64,000 bases of DNA from contig NZ_CP114054.1 of assembly GCF_026967575.1 (NCBI RefSeq), positions 992,001 to 1,056,000 of the forward strand. The letters are read 5' to 3'. The position numbers and the translations under genes are program-made. The notes under the pieces are model-generated. The model was not told the DNA's origin and searched no databases. It was given only the letters and a program-made list of their open reading frames with translations. This stretch comes from Aurantiacibacter sp. MUD11. GTDB taxonomy: Bacteria; Pseudomonadota; Alphaproteobacteria; Sphingomonadales; Sphingomonadaceae. Positions 1 to 8,748 of this stretch are shown here, piece after piece; the stretch's first letter is position 1, and every line of letters begins with the position of its first letter.

Positions 1-1
1 C

Positions 2-1270
2 ACCACGCCCGACGCCGGCCAGCCCTACAACGAGACCTGGGGCGACGGCTGGGTGGATCGCGGCGGCACCAACATGTGGGGCTTCGCGGCGACGGTCGAT
101 GAAAGCACCGGCACGGCCTACCTGCCGATCGCTGGACCGGCGCACAATTACTATGGCGGCGATCGCCCCGGCACCAATGTCTACGGCAACTCCGTGGTCG
201 CGGTGGATGCCCGCACGGGTGAGTACAAGTGGCACTTCCAGACGGTGCACCACGACCTGTGGGACATCGACATGAGCCACGCCGGCCCGCTGCTGCCGGT
301 CACCACGCCCGATGGCCAAACTCACCAGGTCCTCGCCAACGTCGGCAAGTCGAGCATGTTCTTCGTGCTGGATGCCGAGGACGGCGAACCGGTGCACCCG
401 GTAGAGGAACGCCGCGTTCCTCCCGGAGACGTGCCGGGCGAATATTACCATCCGACGCAGCCCTTCCCGGTCGTCACCCCGCCGCTCAGCCGCGTGGAGA
501 TGACCTATCAGGACATCGTCGGGCCGGAAGACACCACGCCGGAGCATTCGGAGGCCTGTTACGAGATGTGGGATGCCGCAGGCGGCTTCCTCAACTTGGG
601 TCCTTACACCCCCTTCATGTACCGCGCCGAAGGCCAGCCGCCGCGCTCGACCATCCAGCTTCCCGGCGGGATCGGCGGGGTGAACTGGGGTGGCCCGGCA
701 GCCGATCCGACCACCGGCATGGTATATGTCAACGCGCTCGACACCTCGCTGGTCGGCTGGGTGGAGAAGGTGGAAGGCGACCAGCCCTATTCCTTCGATG
801 CGACGCAAGCCCCGGAATACGACCGCGCGAGCGTGAACGGCAAAGGCCCGTTCTTCAGCTTTTCCGCGCCGCTTTCGGGCGAATATGACGACAATGGCCG
901 TCCGGTGGGTCCAAGCCTGCCGTGCTACAAGCCGCCGTGGGCGCGGCTGACGGCGGTCGACGCCAATACCGGTGAAATCGCCTGGGCGGTTCCGCTGGGC
1001 CAGTACGACGAGCTGCCCGAGGGCCGCCGCGTGCTGGGCAATGCCGGCAGTGCGGGTCCGACCGTGACTGCCGGCGGACTGGTTTTCGTGGGCGCTACCA
1101 ATGATCGCCGCTTCCGTGCCTTTGACGCGGATAGCGGTGAGCAGCTATGGGAAGTGCAATTACAGGGAAATGCCAACGCCAACCCGTTTAGTTATCGGGG
1201 AAGCGACGGCAGGCAATATGTCGCGATCAATGCCTCCGGGCAGATCGTGGCCTTTGCCTTGGAACAATAG
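2..1270 (+). CDS. PQQ-dependent dehydrogenase, C-terminal part, cut by left edge
   Basis: The frame is open from base 2 to TAG at 1268-1270, giving about 422 residues without the N-terminus. Repeated blade motifs of the quinoprotein beta-propeller are visible (for example GTAYLPIAGP, DARTGEYKWHFQ, NAGSAGPTVTAGGLVF, AFDADSGEQLWE), ending with the typical YVAINASG strand. Such enzymes oxidise alcohols, aldoses or similar substrates in the periplasm and pass electrons to a cytochrome or quinone; the substrate cannot be told from this fragment. The family is usually 600-700 residues, so roughly a third is missing to the left. Two small exported proteins follow in the same direction and are probably co-transcribed. 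Confidence 0.9.
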   Translation, partial: TTPDAGQPYNETWGDGWVDRGGTNMWGFAATVDESTGTAYLPIAGPAHNYYGGDRPGTNVYGNSVVAVDARTGEYKWHFQTVHHDLWDIDMSHAGPLLPVTTPDGQTHQVLANVGKSSMFFVLDAEDGEPVHPVEERRVPPGDVPGEYYHPTQPFPVVTPPLSRVEMTYQDIVGPEDTTPEHSEACYEMWDAAGGFLNLGPYTPFMYRAEGQPPRSTIQLPGGIGGVNWGGPAADPTTGMVYVNALDTSLVGWVEKVEGDQPYSFDATQAPEYDRASVNGKGPFFSFSAPLSGEYDDNGRPVGPSLPCYKPPWARLTAVDANTGEIAWAVPLGQYDELPEGRRVLGNAGSAGPTVTAGGLVFVGATNDRRFRAFDADSGEQLWEVQLQGNANANPFSYRGSDGRQYVAINASGQIVAFALEQ

Positions 1271-1290
1271 CAAGGACTTGAGGAGAGTTT

Positions 1291-2154
1291 ATGCGGGGCC
1301 TTACAAAATTCGCGACTGTCGCAGCGGCGGCCGTGGCTATGGCAACTGTCACCACCACGCCGGCACTGGCCGACGGCCACGGGGAAGCGGAAATGGAGCG
1401 CATTGGCGACCATCCCAACCTCAACGGTGTCTGGCAGGTGCTCAACACCGCCAACTGGAACGTGGAGCCGCACAGTGCCGGCCCGAACCCGCTGCCGCAG
1501 GGTGATCGCATCTTGGGCGCCATCGGCGCCATTCCGGCTGGCCTGGGTGTCGTTGAAGGCGGTTCGATCCCCTACAATGAAGTCGCGCAGGAACGCCTCG
1601 CCTACAACCGCGAGAACGTGATCAACTACGATCCGGAAGCCGCCTGCTACCTGCCGGGCATCCCGCGGGCGACCTACATGCCCTACCCGTTCCAGATCGT
1701 GCAGGGTGACGGCGACGACATCCTGATGGTCTACGAATATGCCTCGGCAAACCGCGTGATCCACATGCAGGAAGTCGGCATCCCGCCGATCGATACCTGG
1801 ATGGGCACCAGCTACGGCCAGTGGGAAGGCGACACGCTGGTCGTCACCACGCTGGCGCAGGGTCCCGGCCTGGTGAAGCTGCCCGAAGGTCTGATGATCG
1901 ACGGCGTGACCTGGCTCGACCGTGCCGGCAACTACCTGACCAACCACGCCACCGTGGTCGAGCGTTTCACGCTGGACGAAAGCGGCGACCACATCGATTA
2001 CTCGGTGACGATCGAGGACCCCTCGATCTATTCCGAACCGTGGTCCATGAACATGACGCTCTATCGTCGCGTGGGCGCCGATGCCCAGCTGCTCGAGTTC
2101 AAGTGCGTGCCGTTTTCTGAGCACTTGCTCTACGGAGACTTAATCGAGGAGTAA
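1291..2154 (+). CDS. Exported protein of unknown function accompanying the PQQ dehydrogenase
   Basis: 287 residues starting with a clear signal peptide (basic MRGLTKF, Ala/Val-rich core, cleavage near ALADG), so periplasmic. A GAGGAG ribosome site lies about 6 bases before the ATG. The mature part contains LNGVWQVLNTANW and a YLPGIPRATYMPYPFQ segment, of a type I know as uncharacterised proteins next to PQQ-dependent dehydrogenases. It starts 20 bases after the dehydrogenase stop, so the two are very likely one transcript. No catalytic motif is recognised. Confidence 0.8.
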   Translation: MRGLTKFATVAAAAVAMATVTTTPALADGHGEAEMERIGDHPNLNGVWQVLNTANWNVEPHSAGPNPLPQGDRILGAIGAIPAGLGVVEGGSIPYNEVAQERLAYNRENVINYDPEAACYLPGIPRATYMPYPFQIVQGDGDDILMVYEYASANRVIHMQEVGIPPIDTWMGTSYGQWEGDTLVVTTLAQGPGLVKLPEGLMIDGVTWLDRAGNYLTNHATVVERFTLDESGDHIDYSVTIEDPSIYSEPWSMNMTLYRRVGADAQLLEFKCVPFSEHLLYGDLIEE

Positions 2155-2241
2155 TGTTGGGTTTGCTATCTGGACAAAGTCAACGTAAACTCTCGTCCGT
2201 CTGACAAACCTGGCAAGTGATTCAAATTGAGGAGTTCAACC

Positions 2242-2667
2242 ATGCAGATGAAGAAGCTCAGCGCTGCCGCAATCGGCGCCGTGCTCGCTGTGACGGGCGT
2301 GGGGGCGTACGCGCACCACTCGTTCGCCACTGAGTTCGACCGCAACCGTCCGGTTCGCCTGGAAGGCAAGGTCGTGATGTTCGAGTGGGTCAACCCCCAC
2401 TCCTGGATCCACATCGATGTGGAGCGCAACGGTCGTACCGAGCGCTGGCGCATCGAAGGCGGTGCCCCGTCGGCCCTGCTGCGTCGTGGCTGGAACCGGA
2501 ACTCGCTGCCGGCCGGCACCGACATCATCGTCGACGCCTTCCAGGCTCGCGATGGCGACACCCGCGCCTCGGCTGCAGAAATCCGCTTCCCGAACGGTCG
2601 CGAACTGTCGCTCGGCAACCCGACCACGGAAGCCGTGGCCGCTGCCCGCCGTCGCGCTGGCAACTAA
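2242..2667 (+). CDS. DUF6152-family exported protein
   Basis: 141 residues from the ATG at 2242, chosen over an upstream TTG at 2227 because a GAGGAG ribosome site precedes it and because a signal peptide (MQMKKLSAAAIGAVLAVTG, cleavage after AYA) begins there. The mature start AHHSFATEFDRNRPVRLEG and the WVNPHSWIHIDV segment are characteristic of the DUF6152 family, small periplasmic proteins of unknown function often found near quinoprotein dehydrogenases. It is followed by a strong terminator, so it appears to close the dehydrogenase transcript. Confidence 0.85.
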   Translation: MQMKKLSAAAIGAVLAVTGVGAYAHHSFATEFDRNRPVRLEGKVVMFEWVNPHSWIHIDVERNGRTERWRIEGGAPSALLRRGWNRNSLPAGTDIIVDAFQARDGDTRASAAEIRFPNGRELSLGNPTTEAVAAARRRAGN

Positions 2668-2695
2668 GCACCTTCCGCAATCGCGGAACAACGAG

Positions 2696-2722
2696 ACGGC
2701 GGTCCTTCGGGGCCGCCGTTTC
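2696..2722 (+). terminator. Rho-independent terminator after the DUF6152 gene
   Basis: A 10-bp stem (2696-2705 with 2710-2719, one G-T pair) closes the stable tetraloop TTCG at 2706-2709 and runs into TTTCCGTTT. It lies 29 bases after the stop codon and should end the PQQ dehydrogenase transcript. Confidence 0.85.
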
Positions 2723-2783
2723 CGTTTGGGGCCAGCCCCTTCCTTTGCCTTGCAATTCCCCCTGCTTTCCACGAAAATCGTAA

Positions 2784-2801
2784 CGTTCGTTATAATGAAC
2801 G
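2784..2801 (+). promoter_or_regulatory. Near-perfect palindrome overlapping a consensus -10 box (likely operator)
   Basis: CGTTCGTTATAATGAACG is an 18-bp palindrome with one mismatched pair. It contains a perfect TATAAT at 2791-2796, 20 bases before the esterase ATG (2817). A repressor bound here would cover the -10. TetR- or MarR-type dimers use sites of this size; no regulator gene is adjacent. Confidence 0.5.
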
Positions 2802-2816
2802 ATGGGAGGGGTTGGA

Positions 2817-4004
2817 ATGTTCGGACGCCAAGTCGCGCTGACCGGCGCGTTGATCGCCGCAGCATGGGTATTGCCAGCGTCAGCACAGGAGCAGCAGGCT
2901 GAATCCTGCCTTCCGCAAGGCATTTTCGCCCGTCCGGACTACACCTCCGTCGAGCCCCTGCCCGACGGCCGCGTAACCTTCCGTCTCTGCGCCCCCGATG
3001 CGGACAACGTGCGTGTCACCAGCAACGATCTCGATCCCTGGATTCCCGGCGGCTTCGGCGGCGGGGAGCGTGGCCTCGCCCTCACCCACGATGCCTCCGG
3101 CCTGTGGAGCGGGACAACCGAGCTGCCGATCCCGGCGGACACCTATCGCTACAACTTCGAAGTCAACGGGGCGCGCGTGCCCGATCCGATGGCGGTCACC
3201 TTCAGCCGAGAGCGCAGCGGCATCAATTCGACCTTCGAGATGCTCGGCGAGGCCGGTGCCTTCCAGACCTTCCACGAAGACGTGCCGCACGGCACGGTGA
3301 GCATCGTCCAGTATGTCTCATCCACGCTGGGCGCCATGCGCGAAGCATATGTCTACACCCCGCCCGGCTACATGAACGGCAGCGAGAGCTACCCGGTGCT
3401 CTATCTCGTCCATGGCGCGGGCGATTCCGCCCATAGCTGGACCAGCGTAGGCCGGGCGCACTACATCCTCGACAACCTGTTGGCCGAAGGCACGGCGGAG
3501 GAGATGATCATCGTCATGCCCTTCGGCCATACGCCGGATCGTCCCGGTGCCAACATGCTGGCCAATACCGATTTCGGCAGCGACCTGATCGACGACCTGA
3601 TCCCGCATATCGATGCCAATTTCCGCACCATTGCCAATGCCGAGCACCGGGCGATGGCAGGCCTCTCCATGGGCGGCGCGCATACGCTCAACTTCGGCCT
3701 CCCCCGCCCCGACCTGTTCGGCGAAGTCGGCATCTTCTCGATGGGCCTGGGAATGGGCGGACCTGAACAGGTCAGCGCGTTCGAGGAAGCCAATGCCGAT
3801 GGCCTGGCCGCGCGTGCCGCCAGTGCAGAACCGGTCTACCTCGCCATGGGTGTCGACGATTTCCTATACGGCACGGTCGCCCCCACCCGCGAGCTGTTCG
3901 AGCGTCACGGCATCGCCCATCATTACAACGAGAGCGACGGCGGCCACACCTGGATCAACTGGCGTCGCTACCTGCACGACTTCCTGCCGCGCCTGTTTCG
4001 CTGA
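2817..4004 (+). CDS. Exported esterase of the esterase D / ferulate esterase type
   Basis: 395 residues from the ATG at 2817, which has GGGAGG 7 bases upstream; an in-frame ATG at 2802 would swallow that site. A signal peptide (to about ASAQE) is followed by an N-terminal early-set/CBM48-like domain (VTFRLCAPDADNVRV) and then an alpha/beta-hydrolase of the esterase D family: YPVLYLVHGAGDSAHSW oxyanion region, nucleophile elbow GLSMGGAH, and a late GGHTWINWRRYL that carries the catalytic His. The layout matches enterochelin- or ferulate-esterase-like proteins with an N-terminal E-set domain. The substrate is unknown. It has its own promoter with an overlapping palindrome. Confidence 0.85.
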   Translation: MFGRQVALTGALIAAAWVLPASAQEQQAESCLPQGIFARPDYTSVEPLPDGRVTFRLCAPDADNVRVTSNDLDPWIPGGFGGGERGLALTHDASGLWSGTTELPIPADTYRYNFEVNGARVPDPMAVTFSRERSGINSTFEMLGEAGAFQTFHEDVPHGTVSIVQYVSSTLGAMREAYVYTPPGYMNGSESYPVLYLVHGAGDSAHSWTSVGRAHYILDNLLAEGTAEEMIIVMPFGHTPDRPGANMLANTDFGSDLIDDLIPHIDANFRTIANAEHRAMAGLSMGGAHTLNFGLPRPDLFGEVGIFSMGLGMGGPEQVSAFEEANADGLAARAASAEPVYLAMGVDDFLYGTVAPTRELFERHGIAHHYNESDGGHTWINWRRYLHDFLPRLFR

Positions 4005-4028
4005 AGCTCTGGAGAATTTCCCCGAGGG

Positions 4029-4116
4029 GCATCGTAGCCGGGGAGGTGGGTAGGAGGGGAGCGGAACCGAAGGGGGGAGGGAAGGGATAGGTCCCGCGCG
4101 CGTCCGGCTACGATGC
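4029..4116. repeat. 13-bp perfect inverted repeat around a G-rich purine tract
   Basis: GCATCGTAGCCGG (4029-4041) and CCGGCTACGATGC (4104-4116) are exact reverse complements separated by 62 bases that are almost all purine on the plus strand, with several runs of three to six G. It lies between two convergent genes (the esterase and the LOV-HTH gene). It may be a bidirectional 3' structure or a G-quadruplex-prone loop held by the stem. Confidence 0.6.
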
Positions 4117-4182
4117 ATTCGCGCTCTAGCCGATCGGTGGGCAAACGAAATACGGGCTTTGGGCCAGCCTGCCCTTTTGGCC

Positions 4183-4797
4183 CTATATGCCGGCTTCCAC
4201 GGCCAGGCGGATCATTTCGGCAGAGCTGCGGGCGCCAAGCTTGTCCATGGCGATACCACGGTGCATCTTCACCGTCTTCTCGGACAGGCCCAGTTCCCAG
4301 GCGATCTGCTTGTTGCGCAGCCCGCTGGCGACCATCTGCAGCACTTCCAGCTGCCGCTTCGAGAGTTCCTTGATCTTCTCGGTAGCGCGAGCGCGTCGCG
4401 TCAGGCTGGGGCCTTGCGCATCCTCGTCCAGCTCCACCTGCGAGCCGAAGAAATAGGTCAGTTCACCATCGTCACCGAAGACCGGCGCCACCACCACAGC
4501 ATTGCGGAAGGGGGTGCCATCCTTCTTGTAATTGAGGATTTCCACCATCACCGGCCGGCGTTCACGCACGCCCTCGCGGATGGTTTCGGTCAGCCACGGC
4601 TCCGTCCCCGGCCCTGCCAGGAACCGGCAATTGCGCCCGATGATCTCTTCCTCGCCATAACCGGTAAGGTCCATAAAAGCCTGATTACAGGCGATAATCG
4701 GATTGTCCGGCAAGCGCGGATCGCTCACCACGGAAGCCACCGGGTTGCTGGCGATCAGGTCGAGGACCTCGGGATCGGATGATTGCGTCTTTCCCAC
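4183..4797 (-). CDS. LOV-HTH blue-light-responsive transcription factor (EL222-like)
   Basis: 204 residues. Residues about 10-130 are a LOV-type PAS domain with the photoactive-cysteine motif GRNCRFLAG (Cys57, which forms the flavin adduct in this family) and the GTPFRN and GSQVE strands. Residues about 144-204 are a LuxR/GerE helix-turn-helix ([20 protein letters not shown] ... [10 protein letters not shown]). Order, length and wording are those of EL222 of Erythrobacter litoralis, in which light releases the HTH, allowing dimerisation and DNA binding. It lies 46 bases downstream of the ABC exporter on the same strand and may share its transcript. Residues needed for flavin binding look intact, so it should be light-active. 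Confidence 0.95.
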   Translation of the reverse strand: MGKTQSSDPEVLDLIASNPVASVVSDPRLPDNPIIACNQAFMDLTGYGEEEIIGRNCRFLAGPGTEPWLTETIREGVRERRPVMVEILNYKKDGTPFRNAVVVAPVFGDDGELTYFFGSQVELDEDAQGPSLTRRARATEKIKELSKRQLEVLQMVASGLRNKQIAWELGLSEKTVKMHRGIAMDKLGARSSAEMIRLAVEAGI

Positions 4798-4843
4798 AGT
4801 ATTCCGCTCTTAGCGCCAAGATATTGCCAAGGCAAAGTCCTGA

Positions 4844-6634
4844 TTAGCTGACCACCCGTGCAACGCCCGCCGCAACATCGATGCGCATGTCGGCAAGATC
4901 GAGCGTGTTGCGCGAATGGGAAACCATAAGGACGATCCGTTGCCCGATGGTTTCTCGCAGCCGGGAAACGATCGCCCGCTCCAGCTCGGGGTCCATAGCC
5001 GAGGTCGCTTCGTCGAAGATCAGCAGGCTCGCCGGGCGTAGCAATGCCCTGGCAATACACAGGCGCTGGCGTTCCCCGCCGGAAAGCCGCGCCCCGCCGT
5101 CGAGCAGCTGCTCGTCGAGACCTTGGGGCAAGGACCGGACCAGTTCCGCGGCCTGCGCATCGGCAAGCGCCTGCCAGATGGCGTCGTCGTCGGGCGAAAG
5201 GTTTGGCCACGACAGGTTCTCGCGGATGGAGCCGTCGAACAGGAACGGCTCCTGCGGCGCAAAGGAGACCTGCGACTGCCAGGCGCGGCAGGTGTCTGGC
5301 GCCAGGTGCAAGGAGCCGCGCCTCACTTCGCCGCTTGCCGGCAGGTGCAGGCCCGCAACCAGTTCGGCCAGGCTCGACTTTCCCGCTCCCGATGGCCCGC
5401 CGATATGCACCAGCGTGCCCGGCGCTATCGTTATTCGCCCGGCTTCGACCAGGGTCACGCGATTGCCGTCTTCATCGACGGCCGAGACGCTGCAACCGCG
5501 CAGCTCGAGCGGCGCGGTCGCGGCTTGCTCCAGTTCATCGTCCAGGCCTTCCTGCGGAGGCACGCGCAGACCCGCATGCGCCTCGGCCAGCTCGGCTTCG
5601 AGCGACCGGATGGAAGCAAATGCAGGCAAGGCATGGGCCAGCGACTGCACGCCGCTGAAGGTACTCAGCAAGGCCGGAGCAAGCCGCAGGATGATGGCCG
5701 CCATCACCAGCAATTCGCCGCCTGACAGCCCAAGCCATCCGAAGCCCAGCAACAGCACCAGCAGGGCAGCGAGCGCTGCGACAAACTGGATCCCGTTGCG
5801 CAGGCGCGCCTGCTGGCGGACGAAGGTGATGGACAGCTCGCGGGTGTCGGTGATTTGGCGCTTATAGCCTTCGGCAAGCACGTCCTCTGCCCGCGCCGCC
5901 TTGGCCGCCTTCAGTCCATCGAGGAAGCGCGTGGTCTCGTGCATCACCCAGCGGTTGGCCTTGTTGAGCCGTTCACCGGCCCGATAGCTGCGGCGGCTCC
6001 AGACCAGGGCAAACAGCAGGCCCGCAACGGTGAGCAATAGCAGCAGCAGGCCGAGCGAGGTCGAGACCAGGAAGGCAGCCCCGATGGCAGCCGCCCCGAG
6101 GGTCGCGGTAATCAGTCCCCGGGTGAGAAAGTGCATGGTCTGCGCCAGGCGAGCGATATTGGTCGTCATCGTGTTCAGCAGCTGTGCCTTGCGATAACGC
6201 TTGATGATCGGCCACTCGGCCTGCGCCAGCATGAGGAAGAACTTCTGCCGCTCGTGATCGACATATCCGAACGACAGCTCGCTCAGCAGCACGTCCCGCT
6301 GCAGCATCACGGCGCCCCTGATCGTCACCAGCAGCAGGAAGCCGGCACCCATCACTGCCAGCTGCTCCAGCACGGTGTCGAAACCGACGCTGGTCAGCCA
6401 TTGGGTGATCGAGGCGGAAATGCCGGTGTTCACCTCGCCTTCTGACTGCGCGAAGACGGTCTCGGCGACGGGCAGAATCAGCACGATGCCCGCCCCTTCC
6501 AGCACGGCAGCAAGCGTCACGATCAGCACGGTCGACAGCAGCTGCGGCCGGGCGAATTCGAGGATTGAGGAGGTAAGCTCGCGAACACCCGCCGTCGGTG
6601 CCACCTGGCTGTTGTTGTCCACCGGCTCGCTCAT
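4844..6634 (-). CDS. ABC exporter, fused membrane and ATPase domains
   Basis: 596 residues from the ATG at 6634; the frame is open to 6709 but the ATG at 6634 forms an ATGA overlap with the upstream reading frame. The N-terminal half holds about six membrane spans (ABC transporter type 1). The C-terminal half is the ATPase: Walker A GPSGAGKSS, Q-loop FAPQEPFLF, signature LSGGERQRLCIARAL, Walker B LLIFDEATSAMD and the switch His in VSHSR. It is a homodimeric inner-membrane exporter; exporters of this kind serve lipids, peptides or small molecules and the cargo cannot be read from sequence. EL222-like regulator genes downstream suggest light control of the locus, which is an inference. Confidence 0.9.
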   Translation of the reverse strand: MSEPVDNNSQVAPTAGVRELTSSILEFARPQLLSTVLIVTLAAVLEGAGIVLILPVAETVFAQSEGEVNTGISASITQWLTSVGFDTVLEQLAVMGAGFLLLVTIRGAVMLQRDVLLSELSFGYVDHERQKFFLMLAQAEWPIIKRYRKAQLLNTMTTNIARLAQTMHFLTRGLITATLGAAAIGAAFLVSTSLGLLLLLLTVAGLLFALVWSRRSYRAGERLNKANRWVMHETTRFLDGLKAAKAARAEDVLAEGYKRQITDTRELSITFVRQQARLRNGIQFVAALAALLVLLLGFGWLGLSGGELLVMAAIILRLAPALLSTFSGVQSLAHALPAFASIRSLEAELAEAHAGLRVPPQEGLDDELEQAATAPLELRGCSVSAVDEDGNRVTLVEAGRITIAPGTLVHIGGPSGAGKSSLAELVAGLHLPASGEVRRGSLHLAPDTCRAWQSQVSFAPQEPFLFDGSIRENLSWPNLSPDDDAIWQALADAQAAELVRSLPQGLDEQLLDGGARLSGGERQRLCIARALLRPASLLIFDEATSAMDPELERAIVSRLRETIGQRIVLMVSHSRNTLDLADMRIDVAAGVARVVS

Positions 6635-7086
6635 GCGCGGTCCACTATCCAGCGTGAGACCAAGGGGCGCGGCAGGCTGCCCCGTGACCACGGCTGCGAC
6701 CTCGTGCAAGCAAGCTCGATTTTGGCCTCCGGCGGAAGTGCCGGATCGTGGCTGGGCTGGATAACGGTCATGTTGCGGATCGCCCTATCAAACCTTCCGA
6801 AGCCACCACAAGGCGCTACGCGCGAGGATCGCTGGCAGTCGCGGCGGATGTGCCGCACCGAAGAGTGGCACTCCGCGCACCAATTCCGCCCTTCGCGCTG
6901 GGTGCGAAGCTCCTTCGGTGGCTGCTTTCCGGCGAGAACCATCGACTCGTGCAGCAGGGGCGCCACGCGGTGTCGCTCGATCGAAGCGGCAAGCAGTTCT
7001 GCGTCGTCCTCCCCACCGCCCCCCAACCGGAGTGCCGGACGCAACGCGTCGGCTAGCCGCTGGACCGATGGGGATGGCGATATCAT
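6631..7086 (-). pseudogene. Possible remnant of a NTP_transf_5-type nucleotidyltransferase
   Basis: A 151-codon frame from the ATG at 7086 to TGA at 6631-6633, whose stop overlaps the exporter's ATG (ATGA), as in coupled genes. The N-terminus (DDAELLAASIERHRVAPLLHES ... PPKELR) resembles the start of the uncharacterised nucleotidyltransferase family also seen at 25560-26780. The conserved LKG and DID region never appears and the rest is Arg- and Ser-rich, so I read it as a truncated or decayed copy. No other gene is evident in the 612 bases between 6635 and 7246. It could also be a chance frame. Confidence 0.35.
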
Positions 7087-7246
7087 CGCTGCACCTAGCC
7101 ATTGCTGCGGCTGGTCTGCAACAAGCACCTGACACCCCGCATGCCAAACGCAACCTCGTGGCAGTGCCATGCATTCGCATCCGGTGCGGATCGCTTGCCT
7201 GCCTGCGCCGGCCTGTGACATAACCCCCTTCACGAGGGAGAGGTGG

Positions 7247-7801
7247 ATGCCCGCAATTCCGTTTAAAATCGCATGTTTGGCTGCCGCCGCCTTGGCCTTC
7301 GCAGCCCAGCCCGCCAGCGCGCAGTCGATGGAAGAGCTTGATCGGCTGTCCGACCTCTCCGCCGACGAGGAATCCGGTATCGACGCCGCTCGCGACCAGG
7401 CCGGCCGTGGCGAATACCTGGAGGCGCTGGCCACGCTGGAACGGGTCATGGCCGCCCACCCTCGTTCTCTCGGCGCTCGGCTGCTCCACGCCGTCTACCT
7501 GTGCCGCATCGACGACCGGCAGGGCGGCCTCGTGGAAATCGACGCGATGGACGAGGACGACTTCGGCGAAGAAAACCTTACCGAGGCGCGCGAGCAATGC
7601 TCCCGCCCCTATGTTGAGCCGCAACCGGCACCTGCTCTCGAAGCGCCGGCAACTCCTGCTGCCGGCAAGCCGGAGCCGGTCGCGGAGACTCCTGCGGCCG
7701 AGGGCGGAGACAATGCCATTTCCGGCAGCAACAGCGTCAGCAGCGGCGCCAGCCTGCCGCCCCGTCCCGATCCGGAAGCAGACGGCGGGGAGAAGGACTA
7801 A
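7247..7801 (+). CDS. Periplasmic TPR-like protein of unknown function
   Basis: 184 residues from the ATG at 7247, preceded by GAGGGAGAGG. A signal peptide (FKIACLAAAALAFAAQPASA) is followed by a helical repeat resembling one or two TPR units (DQAGRGEYLEALATLERVM ... LGARLLHAVYLCR) and then a Pro/Ala/Glu-rich, probably disordered tail. It lies 4 bases upstream of the FecR-domain gene, so the two are co-transcribed; in related genomes such repeats accompany FecR-domain surface proteins. The function is unknown. Confidence 0.75.
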   Translation: MPAIPFKIACLAAAALAFAAQPASAQSMEELDRLSDLSADEESGIDAARDQAGRGEYLEALATLERVMAAHPRSLGARLLHAVYLCRIDDRQGGLVEIDAMDEDDFGEENLTEAREQCSRPYVEPQPAPALEAPATPAAGKPEPVAETPAAEGGDNAISGSNSVSSGASLPPRPDPEADGGEKD

Positions 7802-7805
7802 GGCC

Positions 7806-8738
7806 ATGCACAAGCCCAACCGCATTCTCGCCGCACTGGCCGCAACCAGCATCCTCGCCAGCAATTTTGCCGCCCTGCCCGCCGCCGCCCAACGGACCGA
7901 GGTCGGCAATGCTGCCGTCGTCGTCGGGAATGTCGAGCTGAGCAACGACCAGCAGCGCCGCCCGCGGCAGGTGCAGCGCCGCGATCGCATCGCCTGGGGC
8001 GACCTGATCGAGACCGAGAACAACTCGCAGTTGCAGATCCTGCTGCTCGACCGCTCCAGCTTCGGCGTCGGCGAGCGGAGCCGCGTACGCATCGACGAAT
8101 ACGTCTACGATCCTGACGAGGGGCGGAACGTGATCGTATCCTTCCTGCGCGGCGCGCTGCGGTTCTTCTCCGGCAGCGACGAAGGGAACAACAGCGCCGA
8201 GGTGAACTCCCCCGCCGCGCGCATCGGCATTCGCGGCACCGCCATCGACATGCTGGTGGGCGACAATGCGGAAGACATCGCCGAGGACGAGGACTTCGTC
8301 GGCAGCGTGCGCAGCGACGATGACGATGCGACGCTGGTGATCCTGCGCGGTCCGGGCGCGCAAACGGCAGGCGGGCTGACGGTGGGGCTGGCGGAAGTCG
8401 AGTCCGCCGGTGTCACGGTCGTGCTCGATGAGCCGGGGCTGGCCGCCTACGTGCCGCGTGCGGGCGTACCGCCCATCGGGCCGTTCCGCATCTCCAATTC
8501 CGGCCTCGCCAATATCCAGGAGGAACTCGCCCCCGAAGTCGCCCGCGCCAACAGCGGCGGCGGTTTCCTGGAGGCGCTGATCCCCATCGCCATCGGCGCA
8601 GTCGCCTTGGGTGTGCTGCTGAGCGGAGACGGCGAGGACGATACCGGGGCCACGGCAGACTATCCGAACGATAACAATACCGCAGATCGCCCCCCGAGCG
8701 GACAGGATGACAACAACCAGGGGCCGACGATCGACTGA
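7806..8738 (+). CDS. FecR-domain protein with C-terminal membrane anchor
   Basis: 310 residues from the ATG at 7806, with AAGGA upstream. After a signal peptide (ILAALAATSILASNFAALPA) comes a FecR domain (about residues 30-160: VELSNDQQRRPRQVQRRDRI, LLDRSSFGVGERSRVRIDEY, SPAARIGIRGTAIDMLVG). A hydrophobic segment near the end (EALIPIAIGAVALGVLLSG) is followed by an acidic tail. No TonB receptor or sigma factor is nearby, so classical iron signalling is unlikely. FecR domains of this autonomous type occur beside CHASE2 cyclases; the convergent neighbour is one, which suggests a periplasmic ligand or partner for that sensor. Confidence 0.8.
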   Translation: MHKPNRILAALAATSILASNFAALPAAAQRTEVGNAAVVVGNVELSNDQQRRPRQVQRRDRIAWGDLIETENNSQLQILLLDRSSFGVGERSRVRIDEYVYDPDEGRNVIVSFLRGALRFFSGSDEGNNSAEVNSPAARIGIRGTAIDMLVGDNAEDIAEDEDFVGSVRSDDDDATLVILRGPGAQTAGGLTVGLAEVESAGVTVVLDEPGLAAYVPRAGVPPIGPFRISNSGLANIQEELAPEVARANSGGGFLEALIPIAIGAVALGVLLSGDGEDDTGATADYPNDNNTADRPPSGQDDNNQGPTID

Positions 8739-8748
8739 TCGCGCCGGG

